A DNA stretch of 49,468 bases. Origin: Streptomyces hydrogenans. Lineage in GTDB: Bacteria > Actinomycetota > Actinomycetes > Streptomycetales > Streptomycetaceae. Where the stretch lies: NCBI RefSeq assembly GCF_014656075.1, contig NZ_BNBS01000059.1:1-49468 (forward strand), written 5' to 3'. The notes under the pieces were generated by a model, which did not search any database, had not been told where the DNA came from, and was given only the letters and a program-made list of their open reading frames with translations. This document shows, piece by piece, positions 15,233-24,714 of this stretch (position 1 is the stretch's first letter; the number at the start of each line of letters is the position of its first letter). The translations under genes were made by a program, and so were the position numbers.

Positions 15233-15847
15233 TCAGCTCGTCCAGAAGTCCCACCAGCGGGTCAGGACCAGCATGCCGATGATGCCGACGTGCAGGACCG
15301 GCAGGACCCAGGTGAACTCGGCGAAGAAGGTCCGCAGGACGGGCGGGGCGGGGATGACGCCGTGGCGGACGTTGTGCGAGGTCACGTACCAGAACATGAC
15401 GATGGTGGCGACCCAGGCGAGGCAGCACCACAGGCAGAGCGAGTTGATCTCGTACAGGGACTGCTGCATCAGCCAGGTGCAGAAGCCGACGCCGAAGAGG
15501 GTGCCGGCGTTGAGGCCGAGCCAGTACCAGCGGCGGTAGCGGGCGCCGGCGAGCAGGGCGACGCCGATGGCGATCACCATGGCGTAGGTGACCAGGCCGA
15601 GCATCGGGTTGGGGAAGCCGAAGACCGAGGCCTGCTCGCTCTTCATGATGTTCCCGCAGGACACGATGGGGTTGAGGCTGCACCCCGGGACGAAGTTCGG
15701 GTCCTCCAGGAGCTTGATCTTGTCGAGGGTGATGACCCAGGCGGCGAGCAGACCGGCCGCCCCGGTGATCACCAGGAGCCAGGCGAGGCCCTTGCTCGCG
15801 CCGATGGTCCCCGGCGTCTGCGTCGTCTCCGTGGCGGCTTTCGTCAT
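15233..15847 (-). CDS. Vitamin K epoxide reductase (VKOR) family membrane protein
   Basis: Bacterial VKOR re-oxidises DsbA-like proteins and passes electrons to menaquinone, supporting disulfide formation outside the cell. The product is 204 aa with about five membrane helices. All four functional cysteines are present: the loop pair Cys56 and Cys64 (PGC...VSCG) and the active-site Cys138-Leu-Trp-Cys141. The C-terminal thioredoxin domain fused in some bacterial VKORs is absent, so a separate thiol oxidase partner must be encoded elsewhere; none is in this window. The ATG is at 15847. It lies between hisS and rarA. Confidence 0.92.
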   Translation of the reverse strand: MTKAATETTQTPGTIGASKGLAWLLVITGAAGLLAAWVITLDKIKLLEDPNFVPGCSLNPIVSCGNIMKSEQASVFGFPNPMLGLVTYAMVIAIGVALLAGARYRRWYWLGLNAGTLFGVGFCTWLMQQSLYEINSLCLWCCLAWVATIVMFWYVTSHNVRHGVIPAPPVLRTFFAEFTWVLPVLHVGIIGMLVLTRWWDFWTS

Positions 15848-15935
15848 GCTGTCCTTTTCCCTCGCTCGCGGGCCCGCTGGCCCCGGCCATTCTGCAACAA
15901 GGCGTACGCCATCGGCCGTTCGCGGGGCATAAGGA

Positions 15936-15967
15936 AGGGCCCGGCCGCACGGGGCGGACCGGGCCCT
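15936..15967 (-). terminator. Terminator downstream of hisS
   Basis: AGGGCCCGG (15936-15944) and CCGGGCCCT (15959-15967) form a perfect 9-bp stem with a 14-nt loop, 19 nt after the hisS stop. A short T-containing stretch (TTCCTTATG) follows on the minus strand. Confidence 0.75.
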
Positions 15968-15985
15968 CGCCCGCGCTGCGGACCG

Positions 15986-17248
15986 TCAGGCGAGCTGCGC
16001 CCGGACGGCCTCCAGGACCTCGTCCAGGGCGACCGCGCGCTGCTCGCCGGACTCCATGTCCTTGAGCTGGACGACGCCCTCGGCGAGGTCGCGCTCGCCG
16101 GCGACGAGCGTGAGGCGGGCGCCGGAGCGGTTGGCGTCCTTCATCGAGCCCTTGAGGCCCTTGCCGCCGAAGGAGAAGTCGGCCGCGATCCCGGCCCGGC
16201 GCAGCTCGGTCACCTTGCCGAAGAGGACGCGGCGCGCCTCCTCGCCGAGGGCCACCGCGAAGACGCTGGTCGGTGCGGGCAGGTCGAGGGTCACGCCCTC
16301 GGCCTCCAGCGCGAGGACGGTGCGGTCCACGCCGAGCGCCCAGCCGACGGACGGCAGCGCGGGGCCGCCGATCATCTCGGAGAGGCCGTCGTACCGGCCG
16401 CCGCCGCCCACCGCGGACTGCGAGCCGAGGCCGTCGTGGACGAACTCGAAGGTGGTCCGGGTGTAGTAGTCGAGGCCGCGGACCAGCTTGAGGTCGTCCT
16501 CGAAGACCACGCCCGCGGCGGTGATCAGCTCGCGGACCTGCTCGTGGTACGCCTTGCAGGCGTCGCACAGGTAGTCGCGGAGCAGCGGCGCGTCGACGAG
16601 CTGCTTCTGCACGTCGGCGCGCTTGTCGTCGAGGACCCGCAGCGGGTTGATCTCGGCGCGGCGCAGCGTCTCCTCGTCGAGGTCGAGACCGCGCAGGAAG
16701 GTCTGCAGGGCCTCGCGGTAGACGGGGCGGCACTCCTTGTCGCCCAGCGAGTTCAGCAGGATGCGGTACTGGCGCAGGCCGAGGGCGCGGTACGCCTGGT
16801 CGGCCAGGATGATCAGCTCGGCGTCGAGCGCCGGGTCCTCGGCGCCGATCGCCTCGGCGCCGACCTGCGAGAAGTGGCGGTAGCGGCCCGCCTGGGCCCG
16901 CTCGTAGCGGTAGTACGAGCCGGAGTACCAGAGCTTGACCGGGAGGTTGCCCTGCTTGTGCAGGTTGGCCTGGAGGGCCGCGCGCAGCACCGAGGCGGTG
17001 CCCTCGGGGCGCAGGGCGAGCTGGTCGCCGCCCTTGGTGGTGAGGGTGTACATCTCCTTGGTGACGATGTCGGTGGACTCGCCGACGCCGCGGGCGAAGA
17101 GGTTCACGTCCTCGAAGCCGGGGGTCTCGACGTAGCCGTAGCCGGCGTTCCTCACCTGGGTGGCGATCGTGTCGCGGACCGCCAGGAAGACGGCGGAGCG
17201 CGGGGGGATCAGGTCGTACGTGCCCTTGGGGGCCTGAAAGGTGCTCAC
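15986..17248 (-). CDS. hisS: Histidyl-tRNA synthetase
   Basis: HisS charges tRNA-His. The product is 420 aa, a normal length. It has FQAPKGTYDLIPP at the N-terminus, ALRPEGTASVLRA (class II motif 2 region) and YRYERAQAGRYRHFSQVGAEAIG. The histidine-specific VRGLDYYTRTTFEF motif, GGGGRYDGL and a C-terminal anticodon-binding domain follow. The start is GTG at 17248, 10 nt after the stop of the upstream metallo-hydrolase gene, so the two are co-transcribed. Confidence 0.96.
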   Translation of the reverse strand: MSTFQAPKGTYDLIPPRSAVFLAVRDTIATQVRNAGYGYVETPGFEDVNLFARGVGESTDIVTKEMYTLTTKGGDQLALRPEGTASVLRAALQANLHKQGNLPVKLWYSGSYYRYERAQAGRYRHFSQVGAEAIGAEDPALDAELIILADQAYRALGLRQYRILLNSLGDKECRPVYREALQTFLRGLDLDEETLRRAEINPLRVLDDKRADVQKQLVDAPLLRDYLCDACKAYHEQVRELITAAGVVFEDDLKLVRGLDYYTRTTFEFVHDGLGSQSAVGGGGRYDGLSEMIGGPALPSVGWALGVDRTVLALEAEGVTLDLPAPTSVFAVALGEEARRVLFGKVTELRRAGIAADFSFGGKGLKGSMKDANRSGARLTLVAGERDLAEGVVQLKDMESGEQRAVALDEVLEAVRAQLA

Positions 17249-17258
17249 GAAGGTCTCG

Positions 17259-17969
17259 TCACATTCCTCGTCGGGGAGCCTGCGGATCGCTCCCGAGGCC
17301 GGAGGCCACCTGCCGCAGATACGGGTTGGTGGCGCGCTCCTGGCCGATGGTCGTCTGGGGACCGTGGCCGGACAGGACGACGGTCGAGTTGTCGAGCGGC
17401 AGGACCACGCGGGTCAGCGATTCGAGCATCTCGGCCATGTCACCGCCGGGCAGGTCGGTGCGTCCGATGGAGCCGGCGAACAGCAGGTCGCCGGAGAAGA
17501 ACACGGAGGGGATCTCCGAGGTCTCCGGCGTCCGGAAGGTCACCGACCCCTTGGTATGACCGGGCGCGTGCGCGACGGAGAAGTCCATGCCGGCGAGCTT
17601 CAGCTCGGCGCCGTCGGTGAGCTCGTGCACGGCGTCCGGCTCGCCCACGGTCAGCTCGCCCATGAGCGGCATCCCGATGGAGCGGCCGAGGGCCTTCTCC
17701 GGGTCGCTCATCATGTACCGGTCGGCGGGGTGGATCCACGCGGGTACGTCATGGGCGCCGCAGACCGGGACGACGGAGGCGACGTGGTCGATGTGGCCAT
17801 GGGTGAGGACCACCGCGACGGGCTTGAGCCGATGCTTCCTGAGCGTCTCCTCGACTCCCTGGGCGGCCTGGTGGCCCGGGTCGATGATGACGCACTCCTC
17901 GCCCGCGGCGGGGGCAACCACGTAACAGTTGGTGCCCCAGGCCCCGGCGGGGAACCCGGCAATCAGCAC
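17259..17969 (-). CDS. MBL-fold metallo-hydrolase (glyoxalase II-like)
   Basis: The product is 236 aa from the GTG at 17969, with AAGGA well placed upstream. A longer in-frame extension runs into the divergent promoter region and was rejected. The N-terminus AGFPAGAWGTNCYVV leads into the metal-binding THGHIDH (His57, His59, Asp61, His62). HAPGHTKGS, FSGDLLF and LSGHGPQTTIGQE follow, the order of glyoxalase II-type hydrolases. The physiological thioester is unknown; in organisms using mycothiol it could be a mycothiol thioester. The same gene precedes hisS in mycobacteria. Confidence 0.88.
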   Translation of the reverse strand: MLIAGFPAGAWGTNCYVVAPAAGEECVIIDPGHQAAQGVEETLRKHRLKPVAVVLTHGHIDHVASVVPVCGAHDVPAWIHPADRYMMSDPEKALGRSIGMPLMGELTVGEPDAVHELTDGAELKLAGMDFSVAHAPGHTKGSVTFRTPETSEIPSVFFSGDLLFAGSIGRTDLPGGDMAEMLESLTRVVLPLDNSTVVLSGHGPQTTIGQERATNPYLRQVASGLGSDPQAPRRGM

Positions 17970-18028
17970 GATCGTCCTTCTGTGTCGTCCGGCAGATGAC
18001 TGCGGTCTTGCGGAATGCAGCAGATCAG

Positions 18029-18059
18029 AGCCTACCGGCGCTGCGTATTCCACAGCCAA
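18029..18059 (-). promoter_or_regulatory. Candidate promoter for the metallo-hydrolase-hisS unit
   Basis: On the minus strand TTGGCT (18059-18054) and TAGGCT (18034-18029) are separated by 19 nt, slightly long. The predicted start lies about 50 nt before the GTG at 17969. The same divergent region holds the palindrome CCGTATACGG (18061-18070) in front of the plus-strand cyclophilin gene. Confidence 0.35.
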
Positions 18060-18123
18060 CCCGTATACGGTACGGGCACATCCGGCCAGGACAGGAACAC
18101 ACGACCGACAAGGAGCGGACCCG

Positions 18124-18873
18124 GTGGTCACCAGCGATCAGCGGCGGCGGCAGCTCGCCAGGGACAAGTACGCACGCCAGCAGCAGCGACGGGCGGAGGC
18201 GCAGCGCAAGGCGAAGCGCCGCACGACCGTGATCGCGGCCTCCCTCGCGGTGGTGCTCGCCGCCGGCGGGGCGGTGTACGCCTCCGTGCAGTTCCTCGGC
18301 GACGACGCCAAGAACACCGAGGAGACGGCGAGCGGCGAGCCGAAGATGGCCATCGAGGCCAAGGGCGCGTACGCCTTCTCCCTCGGGACCAACGAGGGGG
18401 ACATCACGATCACCATGGACGCGGCGAAGACCCCGCGCACGGTGAACTCCTTCAAGCACCTCGCCGACAAGAAGTACTTCGACGGCACGAAGTGCCACCG
18501 GCTCACCACCGCCGGGATCTTCGTGCTCCAGTGCGGCGACCCCGAGGGCAGCGGCATGGGCGGCCCCGGCTACACCATCCCGGACGAGAACCTCGACGCC
18601 CTCGGCAAGGCGGGCGCCGACGGCAAGGTCACGTACAAGGCGGGCACGGTCGCCATGGCCAACACCGGGCAGCCGGGCACCGGCGGCTCGCAGTTCTTCC
18701 TCGTCTACAAGGACTCGAAGCTGCCGCCGCAGTACACCCCCTTCGGCACCATCGACGCGGCCGGTCTGGCCGCGGTGCAGAAGGTCGGCGCCGCCGGCGC
18801 CGAGGGCGGGCAGGGCGACGGCGCCCCGAAGAAGCCGGTCACGATCGAGAAGGCGACCGTCTCCGCGAAGTGA
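18124..18873 (+). CDS. Membrane-anchored cyclophilin-type peptidyl-prolyl isomerase
   Basis: The enzyme interconverts cis and trans prolyl bonds and here acts outside the membrane. The product is 249 aa from a GTG preceded by AAGGAG. A basic N-terminus (1-33) and one hydrophobic segment (34-57) anchor it; there is no lipobox Cys. The cyclophilin domain has CHRLTTAGIFVLQCGDP (124-140), which retains the catalytic Arg126 and Gln136. GTVAMANTGQPGTGGSQFFL and TPFGTI follow. An extra low-complexity Gly/Ala/Glu stretch precedes the C-terminal KKPVTIEKATV strand. M. tuberculosis ppiB occupies the corresponding site. Confidence 0.92.
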   Translation: MVTSDQRRRQLARDKYARQQQRRAEAQRKAKRRTTVIAASLAVVLAAGGAVYASVQFLGDDAKNTEETASGEPKMAIEAKGAYAFSLGTNEGDITITMDAAKTPRTVNSFKHLADKKYFDGTKCHRLTTAGIFVLQCGDPEGSGMGGPGYTIPDENLDALGKAGADGKVTYKAGTVAMANTGQPGTGGSQFFLVYKDSKLPPQYTPFGTIDAAGLAAVQKVGAAGAEGGQGDGAPKKPVTIEKATVSAK

Positions 18874-18947
18874 GGCGGGGCGCTCCCGAGGACGGCGGCC
18901 AGGAGGTCGGCACCCACGTGACCGTGGAATTTCGGTCGCGCTGAGTG

Positions 18948-18977
18948 CGGACAGCCGGGCCGCCGTTCGCCTAGATT
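18948..18977 (+). promoter_or_regulatory. Candidate promoter for the DUF349 gene
   Basis: CGGACA (18948-18953), an 18-nt spacer and TAGATT (18972-18977) give a good SigA-type match. Transcription would start near 18984, leaving a leader of about 115 nt. Confidence 0.45.
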
Positions 18978-19019
18978 GGCGTTGTGCGGTGCGGTCCGAT
19001 CCGTCGGTCGCGCCGCGGA

Positions 19020-19082
19020 GGCGGGCGAGGCCCGCCCAGGAACTGTGGACGATGCCCGGGGGTCACCACCCACGAGGGCATC
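19020..19082 (+). promoter_or_regulatory. Two hairpins in the leader of the DUF349 gene
   Basis: GGCGGGC/GCCCGCC (19020-19026, 19030-19036) is a 7-bp stem with a 3-nt loop. GATGCCC/GGGCATC (19051-19057, 19076-19082) is a 7-bp stem that ends just before the Shine-Dalgarno GAGGAGG. The second hairpin could affect ribosome access. No known riboswitch class is recognised. Confidence 0.4.
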
Positions 19083-19098
19083 ATGGTGAGGAGGCGCT

Positions 19099-20328
19099 GT
19101 GAGCAGCGACCCGTGGGGCCGCGTCGACGAGACGGGCACCGTGTACGTGCGGACGGCCGAGGGTGAGAAGGTCGTCGGATCCTGGCAGGCGGGCACTCCC
19201 GAGGAGGCGCTCGCCTACTTCGAGCGCAAGTACGAGGGCCTGGTTGTCGAGATCGGCCTCCTCGAGAAGCGGGTGAAGACCACCGACCTCTCGGCGAAGG
19301 ACGCCCAGACGGCGATCGAGCACATCCGGCACCAGGTCGACGAGCACCACGTCGTCGGCGACCTGGCCGCGCTCTCCGCCCGCCTGGACAAGCTCGTGGC
19401 GACGGTGGACTCGCGCCGCGAGGAGCGCAAGGCGCAGAAGGCCAAGCAGGCCGACGAGGCGCGCTCCGCCAAGGAGGCCCTGGTCACCGAGGCCGAGGAG
19501 CTGGCGCAGAGCGAGCAGTGGCGGTCGGCCGGCGAGCGGCTGCGGGCGCTGGTGGACACCTGGAAGGGCCTGCCCCGGCTCGACCGGAAGTCGGACGACG
19601 AGCTGTGGCACCGCTTCTCGCACGCCCGCTCGGCCTTCTCCAAGCGCCGCAAGGCGCACTTCGCCCAGCTCGACGCGCAGCGCGAGGACGCCAGGAAGGC
19701 CAAGGAGCGTCTGGTCGCCGAGGCCGAGGCGCTGCAGAACTCCACCGACTGGGGTGCGACCGCGGCCCGCTACCGCGAGCTGATGGCCGACTGGAAGGCC
19801 GCCGGCCGGGCGCAGCGCGAGCACGAGGACGACCTGTGGAACCGCTTCCGCGGCGCCCAGGACGTCTTCTTCGCGGCCCGGTCCGGGGTCTTCGCCGAGC
19901 GGGACGCGGAGCAGACCGAGAACCTCACGGCCAAGGAGGAGCTCGCCGACGAGGCCGAGAAGCTGGTGCCGGTGACGGACCTGAAGGCCGCGCGCGCCGC
20001 CTTCCGGACCCTCAACGAGCGCTGGGAGGCCATCGGCCACGTGCCGCGCGACGCCCGGCCGAAGGTCGAGGGCCGGATGCACGCGGTGGAGCGGGCGATC
20101 CAGGAGGCCGAGGAGGCCGAGTGGCGCCGGACGAACCCGGAGGCGCGCGCGCGTGCCGCGGGTCTGACCGGCCAGCTCCAGGACGCCGTCGAGAAGCTGC
20201 GCAAGCAGATCGACGCGGCCCGGGCGGCGGGCAACGACGCCAAGGCCGACAAGCTCTCCAAGGAGCTGGAGGGCCGTCAGGCCCTCCTCGACCAGGCCCT
20301 GAAGGGCCTGGAGGAGTTCGGCGGCTGA
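19099..20328 (+). CDS. DUF349 coiled-coil protein
   Basis: The product is 409 aa from a GTG following GAGGAGG. After a short N-terminal strand region (WGRVDETGTVYV) the protein is almost entirely charged helix. It has at least three DUF349-type repeats, recognised by Trp-Lys and DDELWHRF / DDLWNRFRGAQDVFF motifs about 75 residues apart. The last 60 residues are coiled coil (TGQLQDAVEKLRKQ onward). There is no signal peptide or membrane segment, so it is cytosolic. The biochemical role of the family is not settled. It lies convergent to relA, with a perfect terminator between. Confidence 0.88.
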   Translation: MSSDPWGRVDETGTVYVRTAEGEKVVGSWQAGTPEEALAYFERKYEGLVVEIGLLEKRVKTTDLSAKDAQTAIEHIRHQVDEHHVVGDLAALSARLDKLVATVDSRREERKAQKAKQADEARSAKEALVTEAEELAQSEQWRSAGERLRALVDTWKGLPRLDRKSDDELWHRFSHARSAFSKRRKAHFAQLDAQREDARKAKERLVAEAEALQNSTDWGATAARYRELMADWKAAGRAQREHEDDLWNRFRGAQDVFFAARSGVFAERDAEQTENLTAKEELADEAEKLVPVTDLKAARAAFRTLNERWEAIGHVPRDARPKVEGRMHAVERAIQEAEEAEWRRTNPEARARAAGLTGQLQDAVEKLRKQIDAARAAGNDAKADKLSKELEGRQALLDQALKGLEEFGG

Positions 20329-20349
20329 CCTCGCCGTCGTACGGACGAG

Positions 20350-20383
20350 GGAAGGGCCCCCGGCGCGTGCCGGGGGCCCTTCC
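20350..20383. terminator. Bidirectional terminator between the DUF349 gene and relA
   Basis: Perfect 15-bp arms (20350-20364 and 20369-20383) close a 4-nt loop GCGT. The structure is symmetric and lies between convergent stop codons, serving both transcripts. Confidence 0.9.
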
Positions 20384-20398
20384 TCGTGCCTGCGGCGG

Positions 20399-22849
<2,451 letters not shown>

Positions 22850-22900
22850 AGAGCGCTCCTCGTACAGGTACCGGGTCCCCCGGGCAGGCCCGGAGAGCCC

Positions 22901-22906
22901 ATCGTA
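22901..22906 (-). promoter_or_regulatory. Possible -10 element (TACGAT) of relA
   Basis: The minus strand carries TACGAT at 22906-22901, about 50 nt before the TTG start and downstream of the apt terminator. No good -35 is seen. It would let relA be transcribed independently of apt. Confidence 0.3.
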
Positions 22907-23012
22907 TCGAGCCACGACGCCCCGTGCTCACGCGCCCGGGTGACGGACGGGGGCCGGGAGACGGCCCGCACGGCGCGTACCCGCCCCACGGCAGGGGCAT
23001 ACCGGGACAAAC

Positions 23013-23050
23013 GCCAGGGGCGTCCCGGGAATTCCCGGGACGCCCCTGGC
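23013..23050 (-). terminator. Terminator between apt and relA (perfect 38-bp palindrome)
   Basis: The 19-nt arms 23013-23031 and 23032-23050 are exact reverse complements with no spacer. In RNA they give a hairpin of about 17 bp closed by AAUU. On the minus strand it is followed by GTTTGT. It ends the yajC-secD-secF-apt transcript 42 nt after apt. Confidence 0.88.
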
Positions 23051-23091
23051 CGGAAGTCGATGGACCTCTTCCGGACGTGCGATGCGGACGC

Positions 23092-23643
23092 TCAGACAGT
23101 GATGAGCGCGGTGAGCGGAGCGCCCCCGAGGGCGGGCTCCAGGCGGGCGCGGCCCGGCAGGAAGCCGAGCTCCATGAGGACCGCGACGCCCGCGACCTCG
23201 GCGCCCGCGCGGCGGATCAGTTCGAGGGACGCCTCGGCGGTGCCGCCGGTGGCGAGGACGTCGTCGATGACCATGACGCGGTCGCCCGCGGCCAGGTCCT
23301 CGGCGTGCACCTCGATCTCGGCGGTGCCGTACTCCAGCTCGTACGCCTGCCGGAGCGTGGCCCCGGGCAGCTTGCCGGCCTTGCGGACCGGGATGAAGCC
23401 CAGGCCCGCGCGGACGGCGACCGGCGCCGCGAGGATGAAGCCGCGGGCCTCCAGGCCCACGATCTTCGTCGCTCCCTGCGCGGCGCAGAGGCCCGCGAGG
23501 GCGTCCGTGAGGGCCGTGAACGCCTCCGGGTCCGCGAGCAGCGGCGTGATGTCCTTGAACAGCACGCCCGGCTTCGGGTAGTCGGGGACGTCACGGATCC
23601 GGCTGAGCAGCAGGCCGGTCACGTCCTGGGCCTCGGCGGTCAT
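23092..23643 (-). CDS. apt: Adenine phosphoribosyltransferase
   Basis: Apt salvages adenine to AMP using PRPP. The product is 183 aa. It has YPKPGVLFKDITPLL at the N-terminus, GLEARGFILAAPVA, and the PRPP-binding signature VMVIDDVLATGGTA. The ATG at 23643 overlaps the secF stop by 4 nt (ATGA). The order secD-secF-apt-relA is conserved in actinobacteria. Confidence 0.95.
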   Translation of the reverse strand: MTAEAQDVTGLLLSRIRDVPDYPKPGVLFKDITPLLADPEAFTALTDALAGLCAAQGATKIVGLEARGFILAAPVAVRAGLGFIPVRKAGKLPGATLRQAYELEYGTAEIEVHAEDLAAGDRVMVIDDVLATGGTAEASLELIRRAGAEVAGVAVLMELGFLPGRARLEPALGGAPLTALITV

Positions 23644-24713
23644 CCGCGGCGCTCCTCGGCGCGGCCCCGGCGGGCGGCGCGCGGGCCGACGACCGCGGTC
23701 TCGGCGGCCTCCGGGCCCTCGTCCAGGCCGTCCTCGCCGCGGGCGGAGGAGGAGGCGCGCTTGGCCAGGACCCGCTTCTTGAGGGCCTTGATCGCCGGCT
23801 CGCGCTCCTTGAGGTCGGCGACGAGCGGGGTGGCGATGAAGATCGAGGAGTAGGCACCGGCGGCCAGACCCACGAAGAGCGACAGCGAGATGTCGTTCAG
23901 CATGCCGGCGCCGAGGACGCCGCCGCCGATGAACAGCAGACCGGCGACCGGCAGCAGCGCCACGACCGTGGTGTTGATGGAGCGGACCAGGGTGCCGTTG
24001 ATCGAGCGGTTGGCCATGTCGCTGTAGGTGAAGCGGGTCTGCTTCGTGATGTCCTTCGTCTGCTCCTTGAGGGAGTCGAAGACGACGACGGTGTCGTACA
24101 GCGAATAGCCGAGGATGGTCAGCAGACCGATCACCGTGCCGACCGTGACCTCGAAGCCGACCAGCGAGTAGATGCCCACCGTGATCGTGAGGTCGTGGAT
24201 CAGCGCGATCAGCGCCGCGACGGCCATTCTCCACTCGAAGGCGATGGCCAGGTAGATCACCACGAGGATCATGAAGATCCCGAGGCCGGTCCACGCCTTG
24301 TTGGCGATCTGCTCGCCCCAGCTGGGGCCGACCAGCTCGGCGGCGATCTTGTCCTCGGCGACGTTCAGGTCCTTGGCCAGCTCGGTGCGGACCTGGTCGG
24401 ACTGCTCGGTGTCGAGGCCGCCGACCTGGATGCGCAGGGAGCCGTTGCCGAGCTGCTGGACGATCGCGTCGTGGCCGGAGGCCTCTTCCGCGTACTCCGT
24501 GGCCTGGCTGACGGAGACGTCCGTCTTCGGGGTGGTGAAGACGGCGCCGCCCTGGAACTCGATGCCCATGTTCAGACCACGGACGGCCAGCGCGACGATG
24601 GCCGTGATGGTGATCAGGATGGACAGGCCGTACCAGATCTTGCGGTTGCCGATGAAGTCGTAGCCGACCTCACCGCGGTGGAGCCGGGCGCCGAGATCTC
24701 CGAGCTTCGACAT
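23640..24713 (-). CDS. secF: Protein translocase subunit SecF
   Basis: SecF pairs with SecD to drive late stages of Sec-dependent export using the proton motive force. The product is 357 aa. The first membrane helix (IWYGLSILITITAIVALAV) is followed by GIEFQGGAVF, the SecF form of the P1 signature. Five more membrane helices follow, with GYSLYDTVVVFD and NRSINGTLVRSINT. The C-terminal tail is long, charged and rich in Arg and Glu. The ATG at 24713 lies 1 nt after secD and has GGAGG at good spacing. A longer frame into secD is only shadow. Confidence 0.96.
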   Translation of the reverse strand: MSKLGDLGARLHRGEVGYDFIGNRKIWYGLSILITITAIVALAVRGLNMGIEFQGGAVFTTPKTDVSVSQATEYAEEASGHDAIVQQLGNGSLRIQVGGLDTEQSDQVRTELAKDLNVAEDKIAAELVGPSWGEQIANKAWTGLGIFMILVVIYLAIAFEWRMAVAALIALIHDLTITVGIYSLVGFEVTVGTVIGLLTILGYSLYDTVVVFDSLKEQTKDITKQTRFTYSDMANRSINGTLVRSINTTVVALLPVAGLLFIGGGVLGAGMLNDISLSLFVGLAAGAYSSIFIATPLVADLKEREPAIKALKKRVLAKRASSSARGEDGLDEGPEAAETAVVGPRAARRGRAEERRG

Positions 24714-24714
24714 C

